From contig NZ_SGNY01000002.1 of NCBI RefSeq assembly GCF_007002745.1, positions 806,001 to 870,000 on the forward strand: 64,000 bases of DNA. The letters are read 5' to 3'. The position numbers were made by a program, and so were the translations under genes. The notes under the pieces are model-generated. The model worked only from the letters and a program-made list of their open reading frames with translations, searched no databases and was not told where the DNA came from. Below are positions 8,290-18,554 of this stretch, one piece after another (the stretch's first letter is position 1; the number at the start of each line of letters is the position of its first letter). The DNA comes from Martinezella rhizogenes. GTDB lineage: Bacteria > Pseudomonadota > Alphaproteobacteria > Rhizobiales > Rhizobiaceae.

Positions 8290-9621
8290 ATGACGCATTC
8301 ATTGCTCAACCCCACGCGTCGCGCCTTTCTGGCAGGCACGGCCGCGATTGGCGGCAGCGCGATGCTCGGCATTCGCCCGGCATCGGCGGCGGTGAACTGG
8401 AAAAAACACGCCGGCACCACGCTTGAGGTCAACCTCGTCAAAAGCCCGCGCAGCGAAACGCTGATCAAATATCTCGGCGAATTCGAAGAACTGACCGGCA
8501 TCAAGGTCAATGCCGAGGCAACCCCGGAACAGCAGCAGCGCCAGAAGGTCGTCATCGAGCTTTCCTCCGGCAAGCCGAGCTTCGACGTCGTGCATCTGAG
8601 CTATCACGTCCAGAAGCGCCAGTTCGAAAAGGGCAAGTGGCTGGCCGATATCAGCGGCTTCCTCAAGGACCCGTCGCTCACCGATCCGTCGCTCGTCGAA
8701 AAGGATTTCGCTGAAGCCGGCATGTTGTTTGCCAAGGATAGCGATGGCGTTCTGCGCTCGCTGCCCTTCTCGGTGGATTACTGGATCGTTTACTGGAACA
8801 AGGAACTCTTCGAGGCCAAGGGCCTGAAATACCCTGAAACCTTCGAGGAACTGGTAACGGCGGCGGAAAAGATCACCGATCCCGCAACCAACACCTATGG
8901 TTTCGTCGCCCGCGGCCTGAAGAACGCCAATACCCCGGTCTGGACCTCGCTGATGCTGGGTTATGGCGCAAAGCCGATCGGTGCGGACGGAAAGATCGAC
9001 ACCGAATCCAAGGAAGCGGTGGAAGCGGCAGCGCTTTACCAACGCCTGATGACCAAGGCCGCCCCTCCCGGCGTCTCCGGCTTCAACTGGGCGGAAGCGC
9101 AATCGGCCTTCCTGCAGGGCAAGATCGGCATGTGGTTCGATGGCGTCGGTTTTGCGCCGCCGATCGAGAACCCGGAAAAATCCCGCGTCGTCGGCAAGGT
9201 CGGTTACGGCGTCATGCCGAAAGGCCCGGCAGTTCAGGCCGCCGGCACGTTTGGCGATGGTCTCGGCGTTGTCGAAGCCAGCAGCAAGAAGGAAGCCGCT
9301 TACCTCTTCTGCCAATGGGCGATCTCGCATGAAATGGGCGCGCGTCTGTTGCAGGCCGGCGCCGGCGTTCCATTCCGCCAGTCCATCCTCGAAGACCAGA
9401 AGGTCCGCGAAGGCGTGAAGATGCCGGCCGCCTGGCTGGACGCCGTTGTCGGTTCCGGCAAGGTCTCGCAGCTTGCGCTTCCCGTCATCATTCCGGTGAC
9501 GGAATTCCGCGACATCTACGGCGTCGGCCTCACCAACATGATCGGCGGCGCGGACCCGGCGGCCGAGCTGAAAAAGGCGACGGAACAGTTCGCACCCGTT
9601 CTGGCACGTAGCGAGGGATAA
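8290..9621 (+). CDS. Sugar-type ABC transporter substrate-binding protein
   Basis: 443 residues, family 1 extracellular solute-binding protein (MalE/UgpB-like). The signal region NPTRRAFLAG followed by a hydrophobic stretch and ASA-type cleavage (~residue 35) has a twin-arginine look, suggesting Tat export. A GGAGGAG-like site precedes ATG 8290. Its stop overlaps the next ATG (TAATG, 9619-9623). It delivers substrate to the two permeases that follow. The ligand is unknown; the neighbouring aldolase and PfkB kinase suggest a sugar or sugar acid. Confidence 0.9.
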   Translation: MTHSLLNPTRRAFLAGTAAIGGSAMLGIRPASAAVNWKKHAGTTLEVNLVKSPRSETLIKYLGEFEELTGIKVNAEATPEQQQRQKVVIELSSGKPSFDVVHLSYHVQKRQFEKGKWLADISGFLKDPSLTDPSLVEKDFAEAGMLFAKDSDGVLRSLPFSVDYWIVYWNKELFEAKGLKYPETFEELVTAAEKITDPATNTYGFVARGLKNANTPVWTSLMLGYGAKPIGADGKIDTESKEAVEAAALYQRLMTKAAPPGVSGFNWAEAQSAFLQGKIGMWFDGVGFAPPIENPEKSRVVGKVGYGVMPKGPAVQAAGTFGDGLGVVEASSKKEAAYLFCQWAISHEMGARLLQAGAGVPFRQSILEDQKVREGVKMPAAWLDAVVGSGKVSQLALPVIIPVTEFRDIYGVGLTNMIGGADPAAELKKATEQFAPVLARSEG

Positions 9622-10559
9622 TGGCCTCCGTGAGCATCGAAAACACCAAGACAGGCGTCAGTCGTAGAGAAGGGAGCAGGCCGGCAAGGCTTGCTCCCAA
9701 CTACTGGCCCTTCGTTATACCGGCACTTATCGTCATTCTGGCTGTCATCGTTTTTCCATGGGTCTTTACCCTGTGGATGAGCGTGCACCGCTGGACGCTC
9801 GGACAGGAGCAGAGCTTTATCGGTTTCGAGAACTATATCCGGCTCGCCGGCGATATCAGGTTCTGGGAATCGCTCTGGCACACGCTCATTTATACCGTGC
9901 TGTCGGTGGTCGCCCCGCTGTTCCTCGGAACATTGGCGGCGCTGGTTTTCGATGCGCAGTTTCCGCTGCGGGGTTTTCTGCGCGGCGTTTTCGTCATGCC
10001 GATGATGGCGACCCCGGTCGCCATCGCGCTCGTCTGGACCATGATGTTCCACCCGCAGCTCGGCGTCCTGAACTATCTGCTGTCGCTCATCGGCATCGGG
10101 CCGCTGGAATGGATCTACAACCAGTCGACCGTCATTCCCTCGCTGGTGCTGGTGGAAACCTGGCAGTGGACACCGCTCGTCATGCTGATCGTGCTCGGCG
10201 GGCTGGCTGCAGTGCCGCGCGAACCCTATGAAAGTGCTGAAATCGACGGTGCCAACGCCTGGCAGAAATTCCGTTACCTGACCATGCCGATGATTGCGCC
10301 GTTTCTGATGATCGCCGTCATCATCCGCTCCATCGATGCCGTCAAAAGCTTCGACATCATCTATGCGATGACTCAAGGCGGGCCCGGCACGGCGTCTGAA
10401 ACCATCAACATCTATCTCTATAATACGGCGTTTTCCTATTACGACATCGGTTACGGCTCGGCCATGGCCGTCGTCTTTTTCATCATCATCGTGGCGCTGT
10501 CCTTCGTGCTTTTGATGGTGCGCCAGCGCTCGCAATGGAACGAGATGGAGGATCGCTGA
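9621..10559 (+). CDS. ABC sugar transporter permease (MalF/UgpA type)
   Basis: 312 residues with six predicted membrane helices. The first is near residues 30-50, and the EAA loop (YESAEIDGANAWQKFRYLTMPMI, ~200-222) docks the ATPase. It is translationally coupled to the binding-protein gene (1-base overlap) and to the next permease (TGATG at 10557-10561). It forms the inner-membrane channel with the following gene. Confidence 0.92.
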   Translation: MASVSIENTKTGVSRREGSRPARLAPNYWPFVIPALIVILAVIVFPWVFTLWMSVHRWTLGQEQSFIGFENYIRLAGDIRFWESLWHTLIYTVLSVVAPLFLGTLAALVFDAQFPLRGFLRGVFVMPMMATPVAIALVWTMMFHPQLGVLNYLLSLIGIGPLEWIYNQSTVIPSLVLVETWQWTPLVMLIVLGGLAAVPREPYESAEIDGANAWQKFRYLTMPMIAPFLMIAVIIRSIDAVKSFDIIYAMTQGGPGTASETINIYLYNTAFSYYDIGYGSAMAVVFFIIIVALSFVLLMVRQRSQWNEMEDR

Positions 10560-11395
10560 TGTCTGGAAAAATTCTAAAACGCAAGACACTCGATCGCATC
10601 GGCCTGTTCTTCGTGGCACTGGTGATGATCTCGCCGGTCATCCTGTTCTTCATCTGGATGATCTCGCTCTCGCTGAAATATGAGATCGACAACGGCGCCT
10701 ATCCGCCGATCCTCATTCCCGAACGTTTCGCCTGGTCGAACTATGTGAAGGTGTTCGAGGAGAACAATTTCTTCCTCTATTTCTGGAACTCGGTGCTCGT
10801 CACCGGAGCGGCCACCATTCTGGCGCTCGTCATCGGCGTTCCCGCCGGTTACGGCATTGCGCGGCTGAAGGCGGAAAAATCCGCCGTCATCATCATGATC
10901 GCCCGCATGACGCCGGGCCTCTCATTCCTCATTCCGCTGTTCCTGCTGTTCCAATGGCTGAACCTCTTGGGCACGCTCTGGCCGCAGATCATCATCCATC
11001 TTGTCGTGACGGTGCCGATCGTCGTCTGGATCATGATCGGTTATTTCGAGACCACACCGAAGGAACTGGAAGAGGCGGCAAGCATCGATGGCGCATCCTC
11101 CTGGCAGGTGTTCCGGCTGGTGGCGCTGCCGATTGCCAAGCCCGGCATCGTCGTCTCCTTCATCCTCGCGGTCATCTTCTCGTGGAACAACTTCGTCTTC
11201 GGCATCGTGCTAGCCAGCCGTGAAACGCGCACCCTGCCGGTCGCGGTCTACAACATGCTGTCCTTCGAACAGGTCAGCTGGGGGCCGCTGGCCGCAGCCG
11301 CGCTCATCGTCACGCTGCCGGTGCTGCTGCTCACCATGTTCGCACAGAAACAGATCGTGGCGGGTCTCACCGCCGGCGCCGTCAAGGGCGGCTGA
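10559..11395 (+). CDS. ABC sugar transporter permease (MalG/UgpE type)
   Basis: 278 residues from ATG 10559, which shares its A with the preceding stop and has a GGAGGA site at 10547-10552. Six helices are predicted; the EAA loop LEEAASIDGASSWQVFRLVALPIAKPG is at ~178-204. It is the partner of the upstream permease. A small hairpin (11403-11421) separates it from the ATPase gene. Confidence 0.92.
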   Translation: MSGKILKRKTLDRIGLFFVALVMISPVILFFIWMISLSLKYEIDNGAYPPILIPERFAWSNYVKVFEENNFFLYFWNSVLVTGAATILALVIGVPAGYGIARLKAEKSAVIIMIARMTPGLSFLIPLFLLFQWLNLLGTLWPQIIIHLVVTVPIVVWIMIGYFETTPKELEEAASIDGASSWQVFRLVALPIAKPGIVVSFILAVIFSWNNFVFGIVLASRETRTLPVAVYNMLSFEQVSWGPLAAAALIVTLPVLLLTMFAQKQIVAGLTAGAVKGG

Positions 11396-11402
11396 ACCAA
11401 CA

Positions 11403-11421
11403 AAGGGCATTCCATGCCCTT
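11403..11421 (+). other. Intercistronic hairpin
   Basis: AAGGGCAT/ATGCCCTT 8-bp stem with a 3-base loop, followed by GCTTCTT. It could attenuate transcription or protect the upstream mRNA so that binding protein and permeases exceed the ATPase. The downstream T-tract is poor, so full termination is doubtful. Confidence 0.45.
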
Positions 11422-11495
11422 GCTTCTTAAACGCAATTCCGGACGCAAACCGCGACACACTTTTGCTGGAATTGCTCATAACGGGAACCAAAAAC

Positions 11496-12554
<1,059 letters not shown>

Positions 12555-12574
12555 ACACGGCAGGAGCGAAGAGA

Positions 12575-13534
12575 ATGGTAAAGGAAGCGGGCGGCAAGCA
12601 TGTTCTCTGCGTGGGTGCCGCCGTGCTGGACACCCTGTTTCGTGTGTATGACATGCCGAAGGGCGAAGGCAAGGTCCTGCCCTATGAGATGCTGCAGATC
12701 GCCGAAGGCATGGCGTCGAGCGCCGCCTATGCCGCCCATCGCATGGGCGGCCGCGCCAGCCTCTGGGGCGCGGTGGGCGACGACGAAACCGGCACCCGCA
12801 TCCTGCGCGATCTCGCCGAAAGCGGCATCGATGTTGCGGGCATGACCATCGCCGCCGGCGCGCGCTCGGCCCTGTCGACGATCATCATCGATGACCGAGG
12901 AGAACGGCTAATCGTGCCTTTTTACGATCATCGTCTGCATGAGAAAAAACGCTCCTGTACACCGGAAGATATTGCCCCGTTCGATGCCGTTCTGGTGGAT
13001 GTGCGCTGGCCGGAACTCGCGCTTGATGTGCTGACCGTGGCGCGCGCGCTTGGCAAACCTGCCATTTTGGATGGCGATGTGGCGCCGATGGAAACGCTGG
13101 AGAAGCTTGCGCCCGCCGCAACCCATATCGTCTTTTCCGAACCCGCCGCCGCCCGGCTGACCGGACTTGAAACGGTGAAGGACATGCTGCCGGTGCTGCA
13201 TTCCCGCTACCCGCAGACCTTCATCGCCGTCACCGCCGGTCCGCAAGGCTGCTGGTGGACGGAGGCCGGCGATCCCACGGTGCATTTCCAGACGACCATG
13301 CAGGTTAAGGCAGTGGACACACTGGCGGCGGGCGATATCTTCCACGGCACATTTGCGCTGGCGATGGCTGAAGGCATGCAAAGCCGCGCGGCCATCCGCC
13401 TCTCCTCCGTTGCCGCCGCGCTGAAATGCACCGTATTCGGCGGCCGCATCGGCGCACCGACGCGCGAAGGGACGGAAGACGCGATGCGGCAATGGCTGGA
13501 GCGTGAAGGCGAAGCCGCGCTGCGCGCCTCCTGA
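12575..13534 (+). CDS. PfkB-family carbohydrate kinase
   Basis: 319 residues of the ribokinase/PfkB family. The N-terminal GAAVLDTLFRVYDMP segment and the C-terminal DTLAAGDIFHG motif (~247-257) supply the anion hole and catalytic Asp. The second position of the usual DTxGAGD is Ala here. ATG 12575 has an AGGAG site at 12562-12566. It begins 20 bases after the ATPase gene, so it probably phosphorylates the imported sugar or its derivative. The substrate is not identifiable. Confidence 0.87.
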   Translation: MVKEAGGKHVLCVGAAVLDTLFRVYDMPKGEGKVLPYEMLQIAEGMASSAAYAAHRMGGRASLWGAVGDDETGTRILRDLAESGIDVAGMTIAAGARSALSTIIIDDRGERLIVPFYDHRLHEKKRSCTPEDIAPFDAVLVDVRWPELALDVLTVARALGKPAILDGDVAPMETLEKLAPAATHIVFSEPAAARLTGLETVKDMLPVLHSRYPQTFIAVTAGPQGCWWTEAGDPTVHFQTTMQVKAVDTLAAGDIFHGTFALAMAEGMQSRAAIRLSSVAAALKCTVFGGRIGAPTREGTEDAMRQWLEREGEAALRAS

Positions 13535-13624
13535 GCGCATCCATTGCCCGCATAAAACTATTCCATTTTTGCGATGCCGTTTCCCGGCGAAGTAGTCTAA
13601 CGTCAAGTCAGAGCAAAGCTTTTC

Positions 13625-14737
13625 ATGAAGCCGCGCCTGTTCCACCTTGAGCCTGAATTCCGCAAAAGTGATCGCCCGATGCATCAGACGACCCGCCCGA
13701 GACTGCGCGATATCGGTTTCCGGCCCGGCCATTTCGAGACCGGCCCGCTCAACGCCATCACCGATGTCGAAGGCGTGACCATCGGCCATTCGACCGTCAT
13801 CGAAGGCGACACGATCCGCACCGGCGCAACCGCGATCCTGCCGCATGGCGGCAATCTCTTTCAGGACAAGGTGCCCGCCGCCTTCGCCGTCTATAACGGC
13901 TTCGGCAAATTTGCCGGCTCCACCCAGATCGAGGAACTAGGCGAGCTCGAAACACCTGTTATCCTCACCAATACGCTGGCGACAGGCCGGGCCATCGAGG
14001 CGATTAACCACCATACGCTGGCACAGCCGGGCAATGAGAAAGTCGTCTCGATCAATGCCGTCGTCGGCGAAACCAACGATTCCCGCCTGAACGACATTCG
14101 CGCCGGCCGCCCGACGGTCGATGAGATATCAGCCGCGCTCAGAAACGCGGCCACAGGCCCGGTGGCCGAGGGCGGCGTGGGTGCCGGAACCGGCACGGTG
14201 GCCTTCGGCATGAAAGGCGGCATCGGCACCGCATCCCGCATCGTCACCATCGCCGGAACGACCTATACGATCGGCATTCTTGTCCAGTCCAATTACGGCG
14301 GCCATCTGCTGGTCTGCGGCAAGCCTTATGCCAGCCCTGACCATAAGGACAAGGATGGCTCGATCGTCATCATTGTCGCCACCGACGCGCCACTCTCCTC
14401 CCGCAACCTGAAGCGTCTGGCGGCCAGAAGCTTCGGCGGGCTGGCGCGCACGGGTGCAGCGCTCAGCAATGGCTCCGGCGATTACGCTCTGGCCTTTTCC
14501 ACCGATGAGCGGCTGCTCCGCACGCCTGCGCGCCGCAAGGCCGTCGCAGACTATCCGGAACTTTCCAACGATGCGATTTCGCCGCTCTTCGAAGCCGCGA
14601 TAGAGGCGACGGAGGAGGCGATCCTCAATTCGCTCTGTGCGGCAACGACGACGACGGGCTTCAATGCCGGCACCGGCAAGGCCTCCACGGTCGAGGCCAT
14701 TTCCATCGACGCCCTTAAAACCCTTCTTTCAGCCTGA
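13625..14737 (+). CDS. P1-family (DmpA-like) aminopeptidase
   Basis: 370 residues of the DmpA/ornithine-acetyltransferase-like N-terminal-nucleophile hydrolases. Seen are DVEGVTIGHST (~46-56), the glycine-rich GGVGAGTGTVAFGMKGGIG (~183-201), LVQSNYGG, and DGS-I with Ser246 before ATDAPL. Family members self-cleave just before this Ser, which becomes the nucleophile. They release N-terminal amino acids from peptides, some accepting D-residues or beta-peptides. ATG 13625 gives the full length; ATG 13681 would also keep the core. The next gene is a D-amino-acid transaminase, which favours a D-peptide role. Confidence 0.87.
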   Translation: MKPRLFHLEPEFRKSDRPMHQTTRPRLRDIGFRPGHFETGPLNAITDVEGVTIGHSTVIEGDTIRTGATAILPHGGNLFQDKVPAAFAVYNGFGKFAGSTQIEELGELETPVILTNTLATGRAIEAINHHTLAQPGNEKVVSINAVVGETNDSRLNDIRAGRPTVDEISAALRNAATGPVAEGGVGAGTGTVAFGMKGGIGTASRIVTIAGTTYTIGILVQSNYGGHLLVCGKPYASPDHKDKDGSIVIIVATDAPLSSRNLKRLAARSFGGLARTGAALSNGSGDYALAFSTDERLLRTPARRKAVADYPELSNDAISPLFEAAIEATEEAILNSLCAATTTTGFNAGTGKASTVEAISIDALKTLLSA

Positions 14738-14757
14738 CTTTTCCAGACGGAGTTTTC

Positions 14758-15624
14758 ATGACTAGCCCATCCGGTCGCATCGTTTACGTCAACGGCGAAT
14801 TCCTGCCCGAAGCGGACGCCCGCCTCTCCATCTTCGACCGCGGTTTCCTGTTTGGCGACGGCATTTATGAAGTTACCTCCGTTCTGGAAGGCAAGCTGAT
14901 CGACAGCGACCTGCACATGGCCCGGCTGGAGCGCAGCGCCCGCGAAATCGACGTGCCGCTGCCGGTCACCACGAAAGAGATCGTCGAGGCAGAGCGCCGC
15001 CTGATTGCCGACAACAACCTCGTCGAAGGCATGATCTACCTGCAGCTGACGCGTGGCGCCGAAGACCGCAACTTCCTGTTCTCCGCCGATCTGAAGCCGA
15101 CGCTGGTCATGTTCACCCAGGCCAAGAAGCTGATCGGCACCCCGGTCGAAGAAGCCGGCATCGCCGTCAAATCCGTTCCCGATCAGCGCTGGGAGCGCCG
15201 CGATATCAAGACCGTCTGCCTTTTGCCGCAGGTCATGGCCAAGCGCATCGCCAAGGCCGAAGGCTGCGACGAGGCGTGGATGATCGAGGACGGTTTCGTT
15301 ACCGAAGGCGCATCCTCGACCGCCTACATCGTCACCGCCGATAAAAAGATCATCACCCGCGGCAACAGCAACAAGACCCTGCCCGGCTGCACCCGTCTTG
15401 CCGCCCTGCAGCTGGCCAAGGAAGCCGGCTTTACGCTGGAAGAGCGGCCTTTCACGCTGGAAGAGGCGCTGAATGCCGACGAGGCCTGCCTGACCAGCGC
15501 CTCCAACTTCGTGGTTTCGGTCACGAAGATCGACGGCAAGCCGGTCGGTAACGGCAAGCCCGGCCCGATGGTGAGCCGCCTGCGCGCGCTCTACCTCGAA
15601 AACGCCCGCCGCACGGCCATCTGA
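14758..15624 (+). CDS. dat: D-amino-acid aminotransferase (PLP fold type IV)
   Basis: 288 residues. Lys151 in RRDIKTVCLLP is the expected PLP Schiff-base lysine; GFVTEGASSTAYIV (~179-192) and NKTLPGCTR (~205) bind the phosphate, as in Bacillus D-alanine transaminase. It exchanges amino groups between D-amino acids and 2-oxoacids. It starts 20 bases after the aminopeptidase gene with a CGGAG site, so products of that peptidase could feed directly into it. Branched-chain or aminodeoxychorismate relatives are less likely because the D-AAT-type motifs fit better. Confidence 0.9.
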   Translation: MTSPSGRIVYVNGEFLPEADARLSIFDRGFLFGDGIYEVTSVLEGKLIDSDLHMARLERSAREIDVPLPVTTKEIVEAERRLIADNNLVEGMIYLQLTRGAEDRNFLFSADLKPTLVMFTQAKKLIGTPVEEAGIAVKSVPDQRWERRDIKTVCLLPQVMAKRIAKAEGCDEAWMIEDGFVTEGASSTAYIVTADKKIITRGNSNKTLPGCTRLAALQLAKEAGFTLEERPFTLEEALNADEACLTSASNFVVSVTKIDGKPVGNGKPGPMVSRLRALYLENARRTAI

Positions 15625-15644
15625 TCGAAAGCGTTTTGTTTGCC

Positions 15645-15688
15645 GCATTTCCGGATGGAAAACCGGGGGCCACTTTTCCCGGAAATGC
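15645..15688. repeat. Palindromic repeat between convergent genes
   Basis: GCATTTCCGG (15645-15654) is inverted at 15679-15688, with an internal purine/pyrimidine-rich loop. The AGCATTTCCGGGAAAAGTG core on the minus strand is a common rhizobial intergenic repeat. It may act as a two-way terminator for dat and the LysR gene. Confidence 0.5.
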
Positions 15689-15689
15689 T

Positions 15690-16586
15690 CTAACTTTCGA
15701 GAACCGCCCAGATGCGCTCAACCACGGGCCGGCGGTTCTCCTTGGAACGATAAAGTCTGATATCGACGGCAATATCGAAACTTGAATCAGCGGCGCGCAC
15801 CAGAGCGCCGCTATCCAGCTCGTGCCGCATCAGGCTTTCCGGCACCCAGGCGACACCCCAGCCGGCCATCGCCATGGCTTTCAGCCCCACCGACATGCTG
15901 CCCTCATGCACCCGCTCGAATTGCGGCAGCCGCGCGCTCAGGAGATCGCGCAGCAACGGCCCGAAGAACGAGGCCTTTTCATAATCCAGATAGGCAAAGG
16001 GTTTTCGCGCATTTTCCACCAGCGCATGCAGCGGTGAACCATCTTTCGCCGGCGCGGAAACCGGAATGATGTTTTCTGCACCCAGCACGCGGAACTCGAA
16101 GGTCTGCGCATCGAGCAGCATCGGCACTTCGGGATGGGCATAGGTCAGCAGAAAATCGCTCTGCCCGTCCACCAGCGAATTGAGGTTTTCTTCCATGCTG
16201 CCGGAATCCGGCCGCAGAACCGAAAACAGCGGCCCGGCCGTCTCGTTCACCCGTTTCAGCCAGTCGGGAAAGAAGGTGAAAGACAGGGTATGCAGCGCCG
16301 TCAGCCGAACGGTTCTGGCGTCGGCCCCTTCTTCCTGAAGAAGCGTGCGCCGTGCATGGTAAAGCTGTTTCAGCGTCTCCTGCGCCACCGGCACGAATTT
16401 CACACCGGCCTCGGTCAGCCGGGACGGATAGGAAGCGCGGTCAACCAGCGTCGCACCCACCCAGGCTTCCAGCTGCTTGATACGCCGGCTGAAAGCGGAT
16501 TGCGTCACATGCCGCTCATCCGCCGCCTTCGAGAAATTGAGCGTTCCGGCCAGCGCCAGGAAATCCTCGAGCCATTTGACTTCCAA
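15690..16586 (-). CDS. LysR-family transcriptional regulator
   Basis: 298 residues from TTG 16586, which has GGGAG nine bases upstream and begins the conserved EVKWLEDFLALAGTLNFSKAA helix-turn-helix. A longer start at 16697 would add a 37-residue tail with no family match. The C-terminal periplasmic-binding-like effector domain (~90-298) is complete. It lies downstream of dap on the same strand and converges on dat, so it probably controls the D-peptide genes on either side. The inducer is unknown. Confidence 0.88.
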   Translation of the reverse strand: MEVKWLEDFLALAGTLNFSKAADERHVTQSAFSRRIKQLEAWVGATLVDRASYPSRLTEAGVKFVPVAQETLKQLYHARRTLLQEEGADARTVRLTALHTLSFTFFPDWLKRVNETAGPLFSVLRPDSGSMEENLNSLVDGQSDFLLTYAHPEVPMLLDAQTFEFRVLGAENIIPVSAPAKDGSPLHALVENARKPFAYLDYEKASFFGPLLRDLLSARLPQFERVHEGSMSVGLKAMAMAGWGVAWVPESLMRHELDSGALVRAADSSFDIAVDIRLYRSKENRRPVVERIWAVLES

Positions 16587-16716
16587 GGGCCTGTTCTCCC
16601 ACAAAGATGTTGTCCCAGCCTGCCGGGAACATGGGTCTTTATTAGGAGCAATGGAAGCCGATTGAAACCCTTTAGAAAGCTTCGGGTCGTTTAGCAAACT
16701 GACTAAAGCCCGCTTG

Positions 16717-16791
16717 CGTCATCCTCGGGCTTGACCCGAGGATCCACAACCAAGTGCGACAATGGATCCTCGGGTCAAGCCCGAGGATGAC
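16717..16791. repeat. Dispersed palindromic repeat, copy 2
   Basis: Same element as at 903-977: left arm 16717-16746, right arm 16763-16791, differing from copy 1 only at the last arm base and in the 16-base spacer. It sits between dap and the LysR gene. Nothing else is visible in 16587-16829. Confidence 0.85.
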
Positions 16792-16829
16792 ATCGAGTTT
16801 GTGGGGCGCACCGGGATCGGCCTCAGTCG

Positions 16830-18341
16830 TTAGCGGTTTCTGGAATATTCGATCATCCGCGCCCGGCTGGACACCAGCTCGATCCGGTCTTCACCCAGCC
16901 GGTTGAGGCAGACGCGCTTCGTCCACGGCCCGTCGATGAGCGTGAAAAGGAAACGGCCATTGCCGAGCGCCTTCAAGGGCATGCTGCGGCGCGTGGGGCC
17001 GATGCCCATCGTCAGTGACGAACTGCTGATCGAAAATTCCGCTCCCTCATCCGAGCGCCACAAACCCGAAAAATCGTCCGGCACGACATGCTGGCCGACC
17101 GGCAGAAAGCGGCGGGCGGCGTGGCCGGCCTCGCCGACAATGGCGGCACCATCCAGCCTGAGACGCATCGGAGAGGATGCGGAACGGGAGGAGACCCAGC
17201 CATCGACATCTTCATAAAGCGTGTCGTCACCATCGATGAAGGTGGATGTGCTGCCCTTGATCTCCAGCCACCACGGCCCGCTTTCGGTGACATAGAGGCC
17301 TTCCGGCAGACTGGCGGCGGGTTTGGGCAAAGGCAGGCCGGTCAAAGCCGCCATGCCTTCCAGCGCGATCTTGAAGCCATTGGTATCCTCGCGGTTCGAC
17401 ACCACGACGAAGCCAGTGCCGTTTTCCGGATCAAGCAGAAAGTAAGTCTTGTAACCCGGATGCGAACCGCCGTGACCGACGAAACGCCTGTCACCGAGAT
17501 GCGACCAGCGCAGGCCGAGGCCATATTCGCTCATCCGCCCATCGGCGAGCGGTCGTTCAGCCGAAAGCGCGTCAAGAACACCCGCGAAGCCTCCCTCGCC
17601 CCGCATCAGACCCTGCAACCAACGGGTAAGTGCTTCGGCGCTGCCCGCAAGGCTACCTGAAGCGGAGATATGCAGGCCGGCGGCCGAAAGCTGCCAGTTG
17701 TCTTCAGCTTTCCAGTAACCCGGCACCAGCCCGTCGACTGGATCGTTCCAGACATCCGGCGCCTTCAGAAACACGCCGAAGGGATCGGCAATCTGTGTCT
17801 GCACGAAATCATCGAAACGGAAACCGCGACGCTCCAGCGCCGCTTCCACCAGCCGGTAACCCGTATTGGAATAGGACACCTCGCTGCCGGCAGGAAAATT
17901 CAGCCGGGTGAGCCGCGACAGATAGTCGAGAAGCGGTTCGGCCTTCGTTTCGGTATAGACGGAAAGACCAAGCAGCGAGAGGCATTCACGCGTATCCGGC
18001 AGGCCACCGCTCATATCCAGCGCCTGTCCCACCGTGACGTCGCGGAGCGGCGGCTGCAACTCCGGCAGGTGTTTGCCGAGTGGGTCGCCCAACCCGATCA
18101 GATCGGAATGCGCAAGCACCATGGCGCAGAAGGCATGTTTGGTGACCGAGGCATACCGCACCACGCTCTGCGGCGTAAAGGGTGCGAAGGTCGAGAGGCT
18201 CTCGACACCGCCGGCATGAGCGAAACGGATGCCATCGAGATCAAAACCGATGACCGCCCCGCCCGGCTCATTGCCCGCCCATTGTGAGACGAAGCTTTGC
18301 GAAAGGGTTGAAGCGGCGTTCCAGTCGAATTCTTTTGGCAT
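16830..18341 (-). CDS. dap: D-aminopeptidase (serine penicillin-recognising family)
   Basis: 503 residues, close to Ochrobactrum anthropi DAP (~520). The beta-lactamase-like domain carries Ser65-x-x-Lys68 (SVTK), Tyr157-Ser-Asn159 (YSN) and HGGSHPGY in place of the KTG triad. It is followed by two C-terminal beta-barrel domains (~330-503), as in DAP. The enzyme removes N-terminal D-residues from peptides. No signal peptide is seen, so it acts on peptides already imported. It is the last gene of the dipeptide importer operon, separated from it by the repeat at 18395-18518. Confidence 0.85.
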   Translation of the reverse strand: MPKEFDWNAASTLSQSFVSQWAGNEPGGAVIGFDLDGIRFAHAGGVESLSTFAPFTPQSVVRYASVTKHAFCAMVLAHSDLIGLGDPLGKHLPELQPPLRDVTVGQALDMSGGLPDTRECLSLLGLSVYTETKAEPLLDYLSRLTRLNFPAGSEVSYSNTGYRLVEAALERRGFRFDDFVQTQIADPFGVFLKAPDVWNDPVDGLVPGYWKAEDNWQLSAAGLHISASGSLAGSAEALTRWLQGLMRGEGGFAGVLDALSAERPLADGRMSEYGLGLRWSHLGDRRFVGHGGSHPGYKTYFLLDPENGTGFVVVSNREDTNGFKIALEGMAALTGLPLPKPAASLPEGLYVTESGPWWLEIKGSTSTFIDGDDTLYEDVDGWVSSRSASSPMRLRLDGAAIVGEAGHAARRFLPVGQHVVPDDFSGLWRSDEGAEFSISSSSLTMGIGPTRRSMPLKALGNGRFLFTLIDGPWTKRVCLNRLGEDRIELVSSRARMIEYSRNR

Positions 18342-18394
18342 GGCTCGGTCTCGTGTCTTGTCGTCTCTACAGAAAGCCTCGGCATCGCCGCTTG

Positions 18395-18518
18395 TTTCTT
18401 CTCCCCGCCGGGGAGAAGGTGGCCCGAAGGGTCGGATGAGGGGGCAACGGTAGAGATTTGCGGGAAGCTTGCCCCCTCATCCCGCTGCCGCGGACTTCTC
18501 CCCCTCGGGGAGAAGAAA
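18395..18518. repeat. Nested palindromic repeat element
   Basis: Each end carries a CTTCTCCCC/GGGGAGAAG hairpin, and an inner pair GATGAGGGGGCAA (18435-18447) / TTGCCCCCTCATC (18469-18481) forms a perfect 13-bp stem. The whole 124-base unit can fold into one long structure with side hairpins. It separates the ABC genes from dap. It is probably a rhizobial MITE-like or intergenic mosaic element. Confidence 0.75.
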
Positions 18519-18554
18519 CTCGTGGCACCCGCTCGGTTTATTGGCAACGTAGAC

